NCBI RefSeq assembly: GCF_000512585.2 | Contig: NC_089242.1 | Span: forward strand, 3,844,001-3,908,000 | Direction: 5' to 3' | Length of the DNA: 64,000 nucleotides | DNA from: Kwoniella bestiolae CBS 10118 | Lineage: Eukaryota; Basidiomycota; Tremellomycetes; Tremellales; Cryptococcaceae | In this document: positions 22,033-33,848 of the stretch, piece after piece | Layout: every line of letters starts with the position of its first letter | Numbering within the stretch: position 1 is the stretch's first letter | Position numbers and translations under genes: made by a program | Notes under the pieces: generated by a model | Told to the model about the DNA's origin: nothing | Seen by the model: the letters and a program-made list of their open reading frames with translations, nothing else | Database searches by the model: none

Positions 22033-24494
22033 TTATGCCCTTTCCAACACTTTGGTTTTCTTCTTCTTTTCTATATATTCCACATATCCGTACCATCCCT
22101 AATCAATAGATATCAACAGATCAGCTCTTATCGTTCTTCACGACAATACACAGAGTTTACTCACCCCCCCAACGAGCGTGAGCAAGATACCAAGACCGTT
22201 CGTAGGTGAGATATGCAGGTTGAAGAGCATGACTGCCAAGACGATAGTCAGGACTTGCTTGCAGCTGACAAACAAGGCAACTCGTCAGCATCATGTCTTG
22301 TGGATTTATATTCGCGATACTGCGTTTCCTTCCAAGGGACGTATGGTTATGGAGATTTGGATTTTGAGAGAAAAATTGCTCACTTCGCAGACACAGTCAT
22401 GGTCAACGCTCCCGCCTTCTTATTAGCAGTGAACGAAACGATGTTCAATCCAAACGCGAAAACTCCATTGAAAAGCAACGCAATAGCTTTGGACCTCGTC
22501 ATTTGCGTGGCGCCGTATCGTCTGACTCGCTCGAGTTCACCAGTGTACCAGCCGTATATCACGCATTGGATGAATGCGAGAGGAGACATTCGCATAAGTA
22601 GATCGAGGGGGTGCTATATTGATCAAAAAGACATCAGTGAGATGGATTAAATCACGCAACACATTAACAGTCCGACCACATGGTGTGTCTGAACAACATT
22701 ATGAGGACAGAACCAGCACCACTTACAAGCTTCAATCTTCCACCACCACCTGTCTGAATCAAGTTGGTCACTACCGTCTTCAGTGCAGCGAGGAAGGTAC
22801 CGAGAAGCGTCAAGATGAGACCGAGAGCGGTGAAATCGTAATCGCCATAAGTACTATCACAGAATAGACATCATCAGCATCTCATACTTGGGGCTACCTG
22901 GTCAAGCAAAATGACAACGGCGATGTTAGGTTGAGAGTGTATCACTCACGCAAACCCTACACCCGCTACTACAGGTAACAGCGAGACCAATTTCAAAGCG
23001 CTAAATCTCGCTCGAAGGAAGATGGCAGCTATGAAGATGGTGAATAATGGTGTGGAGGCTCGAACGACTTGATGGAACTGGGGAATTGCATCAGCTTACG
23101 GGAAATGACAGATCACAGGCGTTGGTGATGTAAACTCACAGGAATGGAGACCAGTTGTAAACTAATATTGCTAACTGCGATATTGATCGTGTATAGGACC
23201 GAGAAAGCAGCGAGGATGACGTTTTCTTTCTGGGTGAGACGGGCTGGTGTCTGTGAGAATAGTATAGCAGCAGTGTCAACACCATTAACTAAAGAGATTA
23301 TGATAGCGAGAGCCGACAGAGGATCTGGGTGAGCACAACTCACAAAAGCACCCTGTTCCAAAGCTATATAAGTACCCGCGCATCCCGACAGCGCATGTAA
23401 TCCCGTGAGTGTCTATGACAATCAACATCAGCCTCCCGTCTGACTCCCAATCATACGCGCAGAGAAGAAACCGGTACACTCACATATGGAAATGGGAAAC
23501 TAACAAGTACGAACTTGTTGAATAGCGTCAAACCCAGGTTGAAGCAGAAATACAAACCCAACCAGAATCCCACAGAGTCCGTAAACGGTACCTTCTTGGG
23601 TTGGACCGTTGGTGAATTCCCTACCAAATGCTCTTTACCCGTCAAGGGGAAGTAAGGTTGGGACCCCACCCCGCCGAACGAAGAGAACGACGAATTGGCT
23701 TTTTCCCATGTTTTCTCGTTCGGCTGACCATACGGATTATTCGGATCAAGGTGATTATGATTTTCTTCTTGTTGATCTGAGAACACCCCTCCCGATCCTC
23801 CTGCAGAGGACGATGGCATATCTGATTTATGGGGCGATAACACCCTTTCTCTAGGTTCGTTGTTTATATATCCTTTACCCAACGACGAGGAGGACGCGAA
23901 CGTAGCGCCACCATTGGCGGTTCCGGTCAGGTTGTGTCGGGGGGAGACGGTACGTGGTCTTGGGGGTGTGTTGAGGTGATTGGGGAATGGTGAGAGGTTA
24001 TGTTGTGGTACGGCGGGCTGGTTGGGGAATTGCTGAGAGGATGTAGATCCGGCAGATAGGGAATGGGACATGCCTGTTGATCCAGCTGTATCCTCCTGAG
24101 GGAATGGGACAGCCCCTTCACTGGATTTGCGTCGTTGCATCACGACGGGGGGTGCGGCCATGCTGTATTGGTTGATACTAACACTACCACCGCCGTTTAG
24201 GACGGGCGAATGTAATTCTTTAGGTAATGGGTTGGACTCGGGTGGGAAGTTGATTCCTATCCCCACTCCTGCTCCTGCTCCGGGGGTATTGCTGGTGCTG
24301 GAATAAGAGTATCCTTCGGGTGTACTGCTTACAGGTTGTTCACTCGCACCTGTGGTCGCATCCATTCCGAGTTCCAATGTTGATTTACCTGGTGAGATTG
24401 GAGAAGGTGTCTGGGGTGGGGAATCCGGTTGAGGTGATTGTGGGATGTATCTATTGAGTGGTTGTTGGGGTGTAGGTGCTAAGTGAGATGACAT
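22033..24494 (-). CDS. Triose-phosphate/nucleotide-sugar transporter-like
   Basis: Drug/metabolite-superfamily carrier of the TPT/DUF250 branch, probably in Golgi or ER membranes. The N-terminal ~295 residues are P/S/G-rich and disordered (MSSHLAPTPQQPLNRYIPQS). The membrane core starts SVGFWLGLYFCFNLGLTLFN, a hallmark first helix with NK at its end. After splicing it continues with LEQGAF, NVILAAFSVLYTINIAVSN, SLQLVSIPFHQVVRASTPLF (the V-R-x-S/T-x-P family motif), IFLRARFSALKLVSLLPVVA, FLAALKTVVTNLIQ and MTRSKAIALLFNGVFAF. The tail is basic (YGYVEYIEKKKKTKVLERA, stop TAA 22033-22035). About nine short introns are implied. Substrate cannot be told from sequence. The long cytosolic head is unusual for the family. 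Confidence 0.85.
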
Positions 24495-26069
24495 GGGTGG
24501 GAATTGGGTGGATTATCGCGTTGATAGGTTGGTGTCAGCTGGTGAGTAGGTCGATGGTGTCGCGAGGATCAGTCGATTGAGGATGGGTGGTAGGTGTGTT
24601 CTTGATGGTGCTGTATATGATGGCGGGAGGGGTGAGTGACTCTGTTTCGTGTCTCACTTGATTTGGATGGAGATATATGGTTGATGATGTGGATGATATG
24701 ATGATGCTATTGTTTATTCGGGTGGATACCAGGAGGGGTCCTTCGGATTGCTCTGTATCTGCTGCGCTGAAGATGAGGATGAGAGGGATACTCTAGTGGA
24801 TGATGAGCATCGAGATGGACTGTTCCGTTTTTTCAATGAATGTAATGGGATGAGATGTATGATAGGCTGATTTATGTAAGATGAGACAGTATCAATATCA
24901 ATGCATAGTATGAATAATGAATAATAAGAATGAGGATGAGGATGAGAACGAGAATAGGGGGATAACGGCACTACGCGTGTCAAGCTAACAAGGACGGAAT
25001 AAGGAATATGTGTAACACATACTATCAACACTCGCAGCAGCACCCCTATATATCGGCCGGTAACCTTAATTTAGCTCTATTCGGGTCGGGACCATTGAAC
25101 TTGCTTTGGTCCTACTCCTATTCTATTCTCGTTCTATCATATGCATGCGCTGGATAGTATCTGTTATTACATCGTGGAATAGCGGGGTCTGCATGGCGAT
25201 TGTATGAGATCTCAACATACTTGCATATACATGCATAGGATGATCCTCCTAATCCGTTGGACTGATGAATGCCAAGACTTGGGAAGTTAAAACACGATAA
25301 GCCACGTTGCATGTATGGAAAAGAATTATTCCCTGCGCGCTCGTCCATCGCCTTCTCTCCCAACTGAATGCCAGTACTGCGTCTCCACGATCATTCAGCT
25401 GGCTCTGACCTCTGATCTCTCATGTGAGGACCAGCTGACAGCATGAGATGATAAGTACGAGTACTGTATACGAGTAATGCATACCCTACCATCAGATGAG
25501 TACAGTGAGTGTACAGTATTTTACAGTTGTCGAAATCCCAAATCCTACGCGTCAAGATCAAAGATCACCAACACACGTAGGGTAGGCACGGACAGTGAAA
25601 TCATCCGAGCCGAATAACTGTACACTTGTCAAGACCATTGAGCTTTGCATGTACCATATATCGAGGTGATGGTGATATACCATGATAATTCATAATCCTA
25701 CTCCGCAATGGACGGATTAGAATTGCCTCGATGAAATCATCCTTTATCTTCCTTTCCTTTACAGTTCCTACTGCGAGCTTCGTTTGGGATTATCATACAA
25801 CCAGTCCTCCAGTGCAGACGAGTATCAAACCAGCAGATGACGTAGGATACGTTCTTCAAGTCAAGTAGAGCTGAATTGCTATCCTTTGTGAGCACGGTAT
25901 AAAGGATCGTATTGCCTCTTCCTCACTCGAAGAGTATATATGTGACCGTGATTGAGACAAGAACTGATCATCGCAACTATCTCCTCGCCACCTCATCCCT
26001 CATACACAATATATAAGACCAGAACATACCATAACTCTCTTATCAACAGTCAAGAGAAGGATACAAACG
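24495..26069. promoter_or_regulatory. Divergent intergenic region, 1.6 kb
   Basis: This lies between the transporter (minus) and the small gene at 26070 (plus). A minus-strand open frame at 24714-25043 is S-rich and has no plausible spliced continuation, so I read it as leader or promoter. The right end has a TATA box at 26010-26017. Confidence 0.4.
26010..26017 (+). promoter_or_regulatory. TATA box of small gene at 26070
   Basis: TATATAAG lies about 53 bp upstream of the ATG at 26070, implying a very short leader. Confidence 0.5.
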
Positions 26070-26418
26070 ATGTCAGAGTGTACTAACAAAGACAAGACCC
26101 TCACTCATGCTAAACTGTCTTCTCACCCCAAAGCCCTTCAGCTTCACCCTAGACCCGTTCCATGTAGAGGTCCGTGGTTACCTACTCGACCTTATAGGCC
26201 TATCCAATATTCCAGTATTGGCGGGGTAAGTGAAATGTTCTCATATGTGTGATCAACGAGTCCTTGGAGAACAGCATATACTTCGAGATATTCGATAGGC
26301 TAATGTGATATGTCATGAATAGAAATACGATAGTGCTACTGAGACTCAAGGGGGGTATGCAACTTTACCCGAGTCCAGTAAGGATCGGAACCAAAAGAGG
26401 GGGGTGAAGACGAGTTGA
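26070..26418 (+). CDS. Small spliced orphan protein, 83 aa
   Basis: Two exons fit in phase: 26070-26225 (52 codons) and 26323-26418. The donor is GTAAGT, a GGCTAATG branch point lies before the acceptor, and the acceptor is AATAG. The product starts MSECTNKDKTLTHAKLSSHP, continues PRPVPCRGPWLPTRPYRPIQ and ends RNQKRGVKTS. It is basic and proline-rich, without signal peptide or membrane span. The TATA box about 53 bp upstream and consistent splice phase argue for a real gene despite its size. Unspliced, the first frame would end after 60 codons. I do not recognise it. Confidence 0.55.
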
Positions 26419-27116
26419 TTGATGATGAGCACGAGCAATATAAAGTGTCGATTGTTTGGTATATCAACCATGCTCTTTCGGTGTTCGTCGATATGCTGTG
26501 CTACATAGTATAAGATCCCCGTCCATGTTGCTGTCACTTTCTTGTTGATAATTTCGATACCAATGCATTTGTGCAATACCCGATGAGCTCGGAGTGAAGG
26601 AGCAAGGAATCACTCGACATTGTGTTAACTTGCACCGTCCTTTCACGGGAAGCGAAACTATCGGCGTTAAATGCCACCCGCGACGGTTCATCCCACTACA
26701 CTGCAGAAGATGCCACATACTCTTCCTTTCCCATAACTCCGTATTTCTACCCTACCAATCTGCCACGTGGCACTTTTTTCGATTCTTCCGTCTGTATGCT
26801 GTATGGCTGTATGGCTGTATGGTTTCCATTGGTGGTTTGCGTTTGCAGTTGCAGTTGTTGCAGCAACGATTCGAGGTTTTTCGACAATCATCAAAACACC
26901 ATAGCAGTAGCTTCTTCTCCTTCCTTAGACCTCAAGCAAATAAAAAAGGGCGTGTATCAAGGTGAGCTAGGCTACCCCTCGACAAGAAGACAAGTACGAG
27001 GAGAATACTGATCATTGCATTATCGTCACACACTCTCTCTTGGTAATCGCTATCACATCGATATCGTCAAAATTTTACAATCATCCTAATCAACCAATCC
27101 ATACACGCCCACACAG
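26419..27116. promoter_or_regulatory. RPL16 upstream region
   Basis: No supported exon. A short tandem repeat lies at 26794-26822 and a CAG/TTG-rich stretch follows it. The right end should hold the RPL16 promoter. Confidence 0.4.
26794..26822 (+). repeat. GTATGGCT short tandem repeat
   Basis: Three to four head-to-tail copies of an 8-bp unit GTATGGCT, the first lacking one G. Confidence 0.7.
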
Positions 27117-28428
27117 ATGTCTAACTTCTCCGCCCAACCTATCGTCATTGATGGAAAAGGACACCTTTTGGGTCGTCTCGCCTCTATCATCTCCAAGCAG
27201 GTTAGTTTTGGTATTTGGGTTTTTGGGTTTTAGTGGTTTGGTATGAATACAAGATAGAATGGATGGGATGGGACGGAAAGCATTGAACGGGATGAGAGTA
27301 AGGGAAGAGGAGTGATAGGAGAGGAGACGAAGGTATTGGCGTTGGCGGTGCAAAGAGAAATACGCATGCGAAGGGAAGACCGTGAATTCGTTGGACGGGA
27401 TGGAAGGGATATGAGAGGGGAAAGGAATAGAGATCACGATAGGGATAACATGCTGACGACGTATTCTTATCCAGATCCTCTCTGGCCAAAAGGTCACTGT
27501 TGTCCGATGTGAGGAGATCAACGTCTCTGGTTCTTTCTTCAGAAACAAGTTGAAGTACCACAACTACTTGCACAGTGAGTTGAGTTTATCCGCTTGGAAT
27601 TGGTGAGAAGGAGAGGGAAATAGACGTCGGAAGCGAGCTGTAAGCTGTGATGGGTTGTAGTGATAGATGGGAGATGCTGCTGGAATGGACATGTCGCAGC
27701 TGCATAGCTATCTGTTCAAGCTGTTTCATCCTGATCGTCACAAAGTCACACCATACCAACAGAATGTGAACAAATTTACCAATGCTAATACCACACCCCA
27801 ACCCCACCCAGAACGACACATCGTCAACCCCAAGAAATCGGGTCCCTTCCACTTCCGAGCCCCCTCCCGAATCCTCTTCAAGGCCGTCCGAGGAATGGTC
27901 CCCCACAAGACCTCTCGAGGAGCCGCCGCTTTAAAGAGACTTGAACTTTACGAGGGTGTCCCACCAGCCCAAGACAAAGTCAAGAAGATGGTCGTCCCCT
28001 CCGCCTTGAGGGTGCTCCGATTGAAGCCCGGTAGAAAGTTCTGTACCCTCAAGAGAATCTCTGCTGAGGTCGGATGGAACTACAAGGACGTCGTGGACAG
28101 ACTCGAGGAGAAGAGAAAGGTCAAGGGTCAAGCTTACTTTGAGAGAAAGGTGAGTTTTTGTGCAGTAATGAACATTCCAGCGTAGCTGGTATGTGAGTGG
28201 GGTGAGGGTGGATGGAAGAAGGAAAAGAACACCAGTCTTTCTGTCACTGGTTGTTCTGATTCCTCCATCTACCTCTACTCTGCTCACTCCACTCGAACGC
28301 GATCATGATTGTGTTGGGCTCCCGTTGATACCCTTTTTCTCGACTTGCAGCAAGCCGCCCTCAAGCTCCGAGCCAAGGCCGACGCCTCCGTCGCTAAAGA
28401 TGAGAAACTCACTCAATTCGGTTACTAG
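27117..28428 (+). CDS. RPL16: 60S ribosomal protein uL13 (L16/L13a)
   Basis: Large-subunit ribosomal protein uL13. Four exons fit exactly: 27117-27200, 27475-27574, 27812-28149 and 28351-28428, giving 199 residues, the usual length in fungi. The start is MSNFSAQPIVIDGKGHLLGR, and ILSGQKVTVVRCEEINVSG, KYHNYLHKRHIVNPKKSGPF, RAPSRILFKAVRGMVPHKTS and RGAAALKRLELYEGVPP follow, all family-typical. The introns (274, 237 and 201 nt) are much longer than elsewhere in the window, as is common for fungal ribosomal protein genes. Confidence 0.97.
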
Positions 28429-29063
28429 GATTTTGCTCGTACCAAGTTCAGTAGTTTTGTCTTTCTTAGGGGGAGTGTGATATTATGCACGCATGACATA
28501 CATTGTGAGAGCGGTGAAGAGGGGATAGCAAAGTGAGGGTCAGAGGCTCGATTGGTGCAGGAGTTAGTAGGATTCGTCATGGAAATTGAGCTTCTCTTCT
28601 ACCTGGGCCTGGGACCGCGCAGTGGTCTGCTTTGTGTCCTGTGATTCCGTTGCATGTCCACGCGTATCTGAGCCATTATACAGTACTAAGAGACCGATTC
28701 ATTGAGCTTGCATTTGACGTTGTTTTCTTGGGTGTTTTGAGCTTAAATTACGGAAGTACCGCTCCGCTGAACCGAGTCCTGATCTCAGTCCGAGTGCATT
28801 GATGACGACATGACACATCGCACCGTTCCGTTTCACCTTACATATGTATATATTCTCCATCGCTCTTCATTTAACATCTCATCATAACGACAGCATACAT
28901 CTCCTGGACATCAGCTGTAGAACCATATCAAGCTCAACTCCTCAACCATTTAGAGAGAGCATATACCGCATACACTCCCAACCCAACTTCAAACTGTCCC
29001 TTGAAACTTGCTGCTGGAGGTTCATTCAGTTTGACTGAACGTTAGATACCACTTCCACCAGTT
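28429..29063. promoter_or_regulatory. Intergenic RPL16 / TFC7-like
   Basis: Tandem-oriented genes flank this stretch. It contains the RPL16 3' end and, near 28840, an AT-rich stretch (ATATGTATATAT) that may serve as promoter of the next gene. No exon was seen. Confidence 0.4.
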
Positions 29064-30611
29064 ATGCTAGAGTACATATACATCTGTAGACATGGGTTCA
29101 GGTGGGTCAATTCCACCATACAATCTGCAACTGTTACTACTATATTCCACATGCACAGCTGATATTGTACCACACAGGTCCAACTGGATAGATCCAAGTA
29201 TCAAGACCTCTCCAACAGGATTAAACAGAGATCCGCCGGTGTGTCCCCTTCTCCTCTATCCCTCCTACTTTGTGGTGTCCGTATCCTGCGTGAGACAGAA
29301 CCGAATCACGGAGTATGAGCTGATCCCGCCTTTGATATCATACAGCTAGCAGTCTACGGCCACGAGCAATCAGAACATCTCTCCAACTTCCTCTCTGATC
29401 CTTCCAAAATAGCTCCATACCCTATACCCGAGCTGGTATTTTCAAGTCCGTTCTACAGATGTATCGAAACTTCCCTTCCCACCGCCACCAAGTTGGGCTT
29501 GATCGATGGACCGAATGGAGATAAGAAGGGTAAGGGAGTGAGGTTGGAACATGGTGTAGCAGAGTGGTGAGTCAGTGTCGTTTAGTGTCGTATCTCATGC
29601 ACTTTAGATCCAAGGGACATCAACAATTTACACATTGTATATGCTAACTCCCCCTCCACGCTAAGGTACTCCCCTGTCCTCCCCAACACAGGCCTTCATC
29701 CCCGCCCATCTCACTCCGACCATCTATCCCAGTACTTCCCTCCTAACTCTCTGAATCCCACTTACACCTCTACGGTCTTCCCTTCGCGGAGAGGCGAGTC
29801 ATTCAAGGAGTTACACGATCGAGCAGAACTGTTCATAGAGAGTTGGACAAGTAAGATCGAAGAGTTACATCCAGAGGTGAAGAGCGTAGTGATTTTCGCT
29901 CATGCTGCCAGTCTGATTGCATTGGGACGAGCTGTAAGTGTTGTCTTCTCCTTCTTCTTGATATGGTAGTGGAAGTGGATGAGCATGGCTAATTTTACCT
30001 TTACGATATCCTACCAGCTCACAGGCGACAGATCCCTAAACGTGATAGCAGGCTGCGGCTCCACCTCATTATATCAACGCAAACGACCCACTTCAGAGAC
30101 AGAAACATTCGAATCGACCTTACATCCCCATCGACAGCCTTTTGACTCTCGCCCGCCCTCTTCTTTGGGATTCACATCAGTGGATTCCCCGGCTTTAGGC
30201 GGGCTGGCACCTCCCTCTCCTGCTTTTGGAAGTCTGAGCGGTACAGCAACTCCACCAGCTTTCGCACCTCTCACAAGACCTTCTTCCCCCCTACACCGAG
30301 GAATAGGTGGAAGCTCAATACCCTGTGGTGTAGGGGAATGGGAGATAGTGTGGAATGGACGGGCAGATTATCTGCCTAATGGGATCGAAAGGGACTGGAG
30401 CTTCAGAGATGCGGTGATTAAGGAGGATGGAGAGGTTATAGCTGATAAAGGCGATGGCGGGGGGTATACGGAGAAGGATCTGCAACCTGAGGGACTGGTG
30501 GATGGTGGAGAGAGGTGGTTAAGGAGGGGTAGACCGCCTTTCGGTGGTGGTGGGGAGGGGAAGAAGGAGTGTGGGAGTGTGGGATTGGGTATAGGTTCGG
30601 CGAGAATGTAG
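29064..30611 (+). CDS. TFC7-like histidine phosphatase family protein
   Basis: Phosphoglycerate-mutase-like protein of the family that includes yeast Tfc7 (the tau55 subunit of TFIIIC) and its paralog YNL108C. Five exons fit: 29064-29101, 29178-29238, 29346-29566, 29666-29933 and 30018-30611, giving 393 residues. The spliced start MLEYIYICRHGFRSNWIDPS matches the RHGYRSNW start of Tfc7 and contains the RHG catalytic motif (H10). Then come AVYGHEQSEHLSNFL, LVFSSPFYRCIETSLPTATK, GVAEWYSPVLP, SFKELHDRAELFIESW and VVIFAHAASLIALGRAL with the second active-site histidine. The last third is S/P/G-rich and probably disordered. Whether it acts in TFIIIC or as a free phosphatase cannot be decided from sequence. 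Confidence 0.87.
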
Positions 30612-31027
30612 ATCTCGTGGGGGAGTATATGTTGATGTCTGATTATGGCATATATGTCTTGAAGGATCTTTGCATGTCGCTCTGCGGTACGTTGTGATTC
30701 TCGGTTTGAGGATGACAAGAGACGATCGATCCACTCAATCGCGTCTGAATGTAGAGCAAAGTATATGCCAGTCAACATCGGTCGATATCCATGGCGAAGG
30801 TTGGATGGTCTTCTCGGCTTGTGAGAGACAGTACAACAAAGGTTGATCCCATAAAGGATGAGAGTGGTTGGGCATGATAACCTTTGACTTGCGATACTGT
30901 CCTATCAACGAGGACACTGTACGGTCCGCTATGCACACCTTCCAATAATCGTTTGCCCCTGAGGGAATTACACTAATCCATCTGCTCAATATACACACCG
31001 AGCTCACATTGAACAGGGACTAGGACC
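30612..31027. other. Intergenic, no gene seen
   Basis: The minus strand opposite the end of the TFC7-like gene has an open frame of about 130 codons (30368-30778) that I read as antisense shadow. Nothing else is supported. Confidence 0.35.
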
Positions 31028-31621
31028 ATGGCTGACTTACAGCATCCTACAATCAATGCTGACCCCACCTTTGCTACTGCCATTGGAAGAGAAGATCTCG
31101 TCAATAGGCAAATCAACATTCTGACAGGTATCATAGCTGATACTGAACTTTCTCTACCCGATGCACACCAAATCTCACCGAACGACAAATCATCAGAGCC
31201 CGTGAGCGAAGGCGCAATAGCAAATCTAATAGAGAAGTACAAAATCGAGCGGAGAGGCGAATTACGATCATTCATTAACAGAATCATCGACGATATCACT
31301 GCTTCTGCATCAGTCGGAGGGTTTTCTGAGCGACAAACTCTAGACAAGATACAATACACCGTTGATGTTCCTTCGTCAAGGGATGCAGTCTACGGCAGAG
31401 GGGATATGACGGTGTATGCTGACTCGGTTGAGATGTTCAATGCTACCTTCGATGGGGGGACTGCCAACCTTTCTTTGGTAGATATCCCATTGAGCGAAAG
31501 GGATGAAGAGTATTATGAGAGCTTGAAAATCAGGCTGGACAGAGCTACGGAAGACTCTCAGTGGAAACTGTCGTTGGTACCTATTAGACCTGATATTCAG
31601 TCAGACCCTTCTCTTATCTAG
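31028..31621 (+). CDS. Family B orphan protein, 197 aa
   Basis: Single-exon frame from ATG 31028 to TAG. It starts MADLQHPTINADPTFATAIG; the DPTFAT part recurs as GPTFAT at the start of the broken paralog at 35084. A helix RRGELRSFINRIIDDI follows. The beta-rich C-terminal block (DMTVYADSVEMFNATFDGG, then NLSLVDIPLSERDEEYYESL) aligns in order with EIDVTVVPDTQGKSYVCEFG..VVLENIDF of the 52.8-kb copy. It has no signal peptide or membrane segment. Function unknown. Confidence 0.55.
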   Translation: MADLQHPTINADPTFATAIGREDLVNRQINILTGIIADTELSLPDAHQISPNDKSSEPVSEGAIANLIEKYKIERRGELRSFINRIIDDITASASVGGFSERQTLDKIQYTVDVPSSRDAVYGRGDMTVYADSVEMFNATFDGGTANLSLVDIPLSERDEEYYESLKIRLDRATEDSQWKLSLVPIRPDIQSDPSLI

Positions 31622-32184
31622 CAGAGTCGTGGAAGATGATGATTGTGCACGCTCATGGCTTATGGGTTGGCGAAAGCGGCCAGTCGCTTTTACAGTACTG
31701 TGTATACGGTATTGTCCTCAGTTGTAAATGATCGCAAACCTGGTGATACTGCTTGACAAGTAGACTTTCAAATTATGCGACGTCGGTACTTCGTTGCCCC
31801 GCTTGCTTGATAATTGAGAATATCAAGTGAAACTCAAGACCGATGAGAGTCGGCCCAAGCTGGGCATTGTCTCGGTGTCTCGGCCATCCTCCTTTGACAG
31901 CTTGCTGAAGAAGGCGAGGTCAAGTCGAGTCCGGTCCAAACGGACTCGCCAAAGAACTTGGAGCCTTGCCTTCGATACGTGCAAATTTGAAATACGCAAT
32001 AATGTTTCAAGCGCTGAGATCACTATGATGGTATATACAGTACGTATCATTGAGACGTCCTATCGAAGGCTCTTGCAAGGATATAAGCTGCTCTGACATC
32101 TGCACGATGCTTACATCTCATCATTGATATCATATTCATTCCCAGAAAGTGGCGACACTCGCAATTCCCTTTATTGTCGTTAAA
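31622..32184. other. Intergenic, no gene seen
   Basis: Short frames only. AT-rich stretches near 31800 and 32130 may belong to the promoter of the following decayed gene. Confidence 0.35.
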
Positions 32185-33158
32185 ATGTCAGCTCCTCATG
32201 ATGATCACTGCTCGGGAGCCTCTTCCAAGAGAAGACCATTTACGAGAACCATCTTGAAAGTCTTATGGAAAGCTTGCCGATCATGAAGTAAAATCTGCTA
32301 CTTCACGTTCCTGTTTCGACGCTTCGGAAGACGAGCGATCGATTGGGAGAGAATATCTATTGAAACTCATAGCCTCGAACCCGGAATACAAAGCCAATCT
32401 CGAGTCAATTCTTTCCGGAGCTTTCGATGACATTAAGCAGTATTATGGGAGCGATCGAGAGGCTGAGCGGATGAAGGCTCTGGGAGAGCTCGATCTCACC
32501 ATTAATGACGATCACGTTAATGGCCGGACTATCGGTCCCTTCTGTGTGGGGATGTTTAATGAAATTTTGAAATTTGTCGGCACTCGAGGAAAGAAGGACA
32601 CCCGGACCCTCACAAACAAGCTTCCGATAAATCGTCGTTGCTCATGCCTGTTGGCGATGTCCCATTGAGTTTTCCGACACCACTCTACAAGGCTGTGGAA
32701 GGAAGAGCAATCCCCAACGCATCGGTCACAATGGTTAATAAATTCTCACATGACCTCAGAAACTATCTTTCGGACACTACGGGCGATAATTCGTCAAGTA
32801 CTCTCGCTTTCAGAGGTTTGTGGTCTACAAAGGACTGCCCAAGATCATGGAGGACGCCAATTCTGAATTGACTAAGCGGGTCAAATCTGATTTGACCAGT
32901 GTTTGGAGGAAGAAGATCGATAACGACTTGACTGGGAAGGGCTCACTTCGAAACATGAGTCTCGAGCCGATGGTTTCTCCGTCAGAGCTTGTTGAGGAGA
33001 ATGTCACAATCGGAGAAGGGACAGGGAGCCGTAGGAGAAACTTTGACCCGGAATCTATCAAGTCCATTCTCAGCTCTGCTGATGAGTTCTTTCAAGGGCT
33101 TAATCCGCCTGTTTCGATGAATCTGATGGACTTTGTCAACTATAACGATCCGAAATAA
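32185..33158 (+). pseudogene. Family B-like gene, several frameshifts
   Basis: ATG at 32185 opens MSAPHDDHCSGASSKRRPFT. The apparent coding signal then moves through three frames: REYLLKLIASNPEYKANLES and FDDIKQYYGSDREAERMKAL, then LLMPVGDVPLSFPTPLYKAV and HDLRNYLSDTTGD, then VVYKGLPKIMEDANSELTKR and ESIKSILSSADEFFQGLNPP, ending at 33158. No GT-AG introns of acceptable length bridge the switches near 32290, 32625 and 32825, so single-base changes are the simpler reading. The gene order and helix-rich character resemble other family B members. Confidence 0.45.
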
Positions 33159-33848
33159 TGATCGAACAGCTGAAAGCGATCGAGCGTACAAACAGAAGGA
33201 GCAAACTCAATGCAAATAATTGCCCCTTATCCTCTAATTCATATAGCTTGCTCGAGATGGTAGTATGATGAACATAGTGCTCGATCCGTCAATTGTGACA
33301 GGGGCTATTTATGCTCAATTATGGACCGCTGTCGATCGCTAAGGGCTCTGTACTGGACACCATGTGCACTTCCGTTCATATACCGGATGGCTTGGCGTAT
33401 GCTCTCGATGCAATTGCAGGTGGAAGGGCTTTATCCTTCAATCACCTATTCAGAAGTCAAGCTTCCTTGTATGATGTTGAGAGACGATCGCTCATTGCAT
33501 TAAAAATAGCTGTGCTCGGTGAACAGGTGACTTCATAGCTTTTAACGGCACGGCACAACACTTGTCTTGGACTGTCCATTGTGCTTGACTCGAAGGCAAG
33601 TGACAATGGAAAGGGTAAACATTTACAATGAATACTTACTGGATTAACCTCTTTTTCTTACCTTCGATTTCACAGCCATCAAATTTGTATTATATCAGGT
33701 TAGATTGAATATCGAGACTCGTAAGTCATCGCAGAATCCCCACTCCACGCCTTCTACTATGTGGCCATAGTTCCTGAATCGAAAGTAAGTATTACCATAG
33801 GGCCTGGACTCATACACCACTACAGGAACATTCTCGAAAGATATCAAC
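33159..33848. other. Intergenic, doubtful 75-codon frame
   Basis: A 75-codon frame (33311-33538, MLNYGPLSIAKGSVLDTMCT) has an ATG but no similarity or context. I do not call it. The rest is AT-rich. Confidence 0.3.

Noticed and set aside
24714..25043. 109-codon minus-strand frame upstream of the transporter
   Set aside because: No ATG-based start with good context, low complexity, and it lies where the transporter promoter or leader is expected.
27575..27811. Possible C/D box snoRNA in RPL16 intron 2 (GTGATGG at 27647, CTGAT at 27731)
   Set aside because: The C box differs from consensus and I could not find a terminal stem bringing the boxes together.
30368..30778. 136-codon minus-strand frame
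   Set aside because: Overlaps the S/P/G-rich end of the TFC7-like gene on the opposite strand; no independent support.
33311..33538. 75-codon plus-strand frame with ATG
   Set aside because: Too short, no similarity to the orphan families and no splice or promoter signals.
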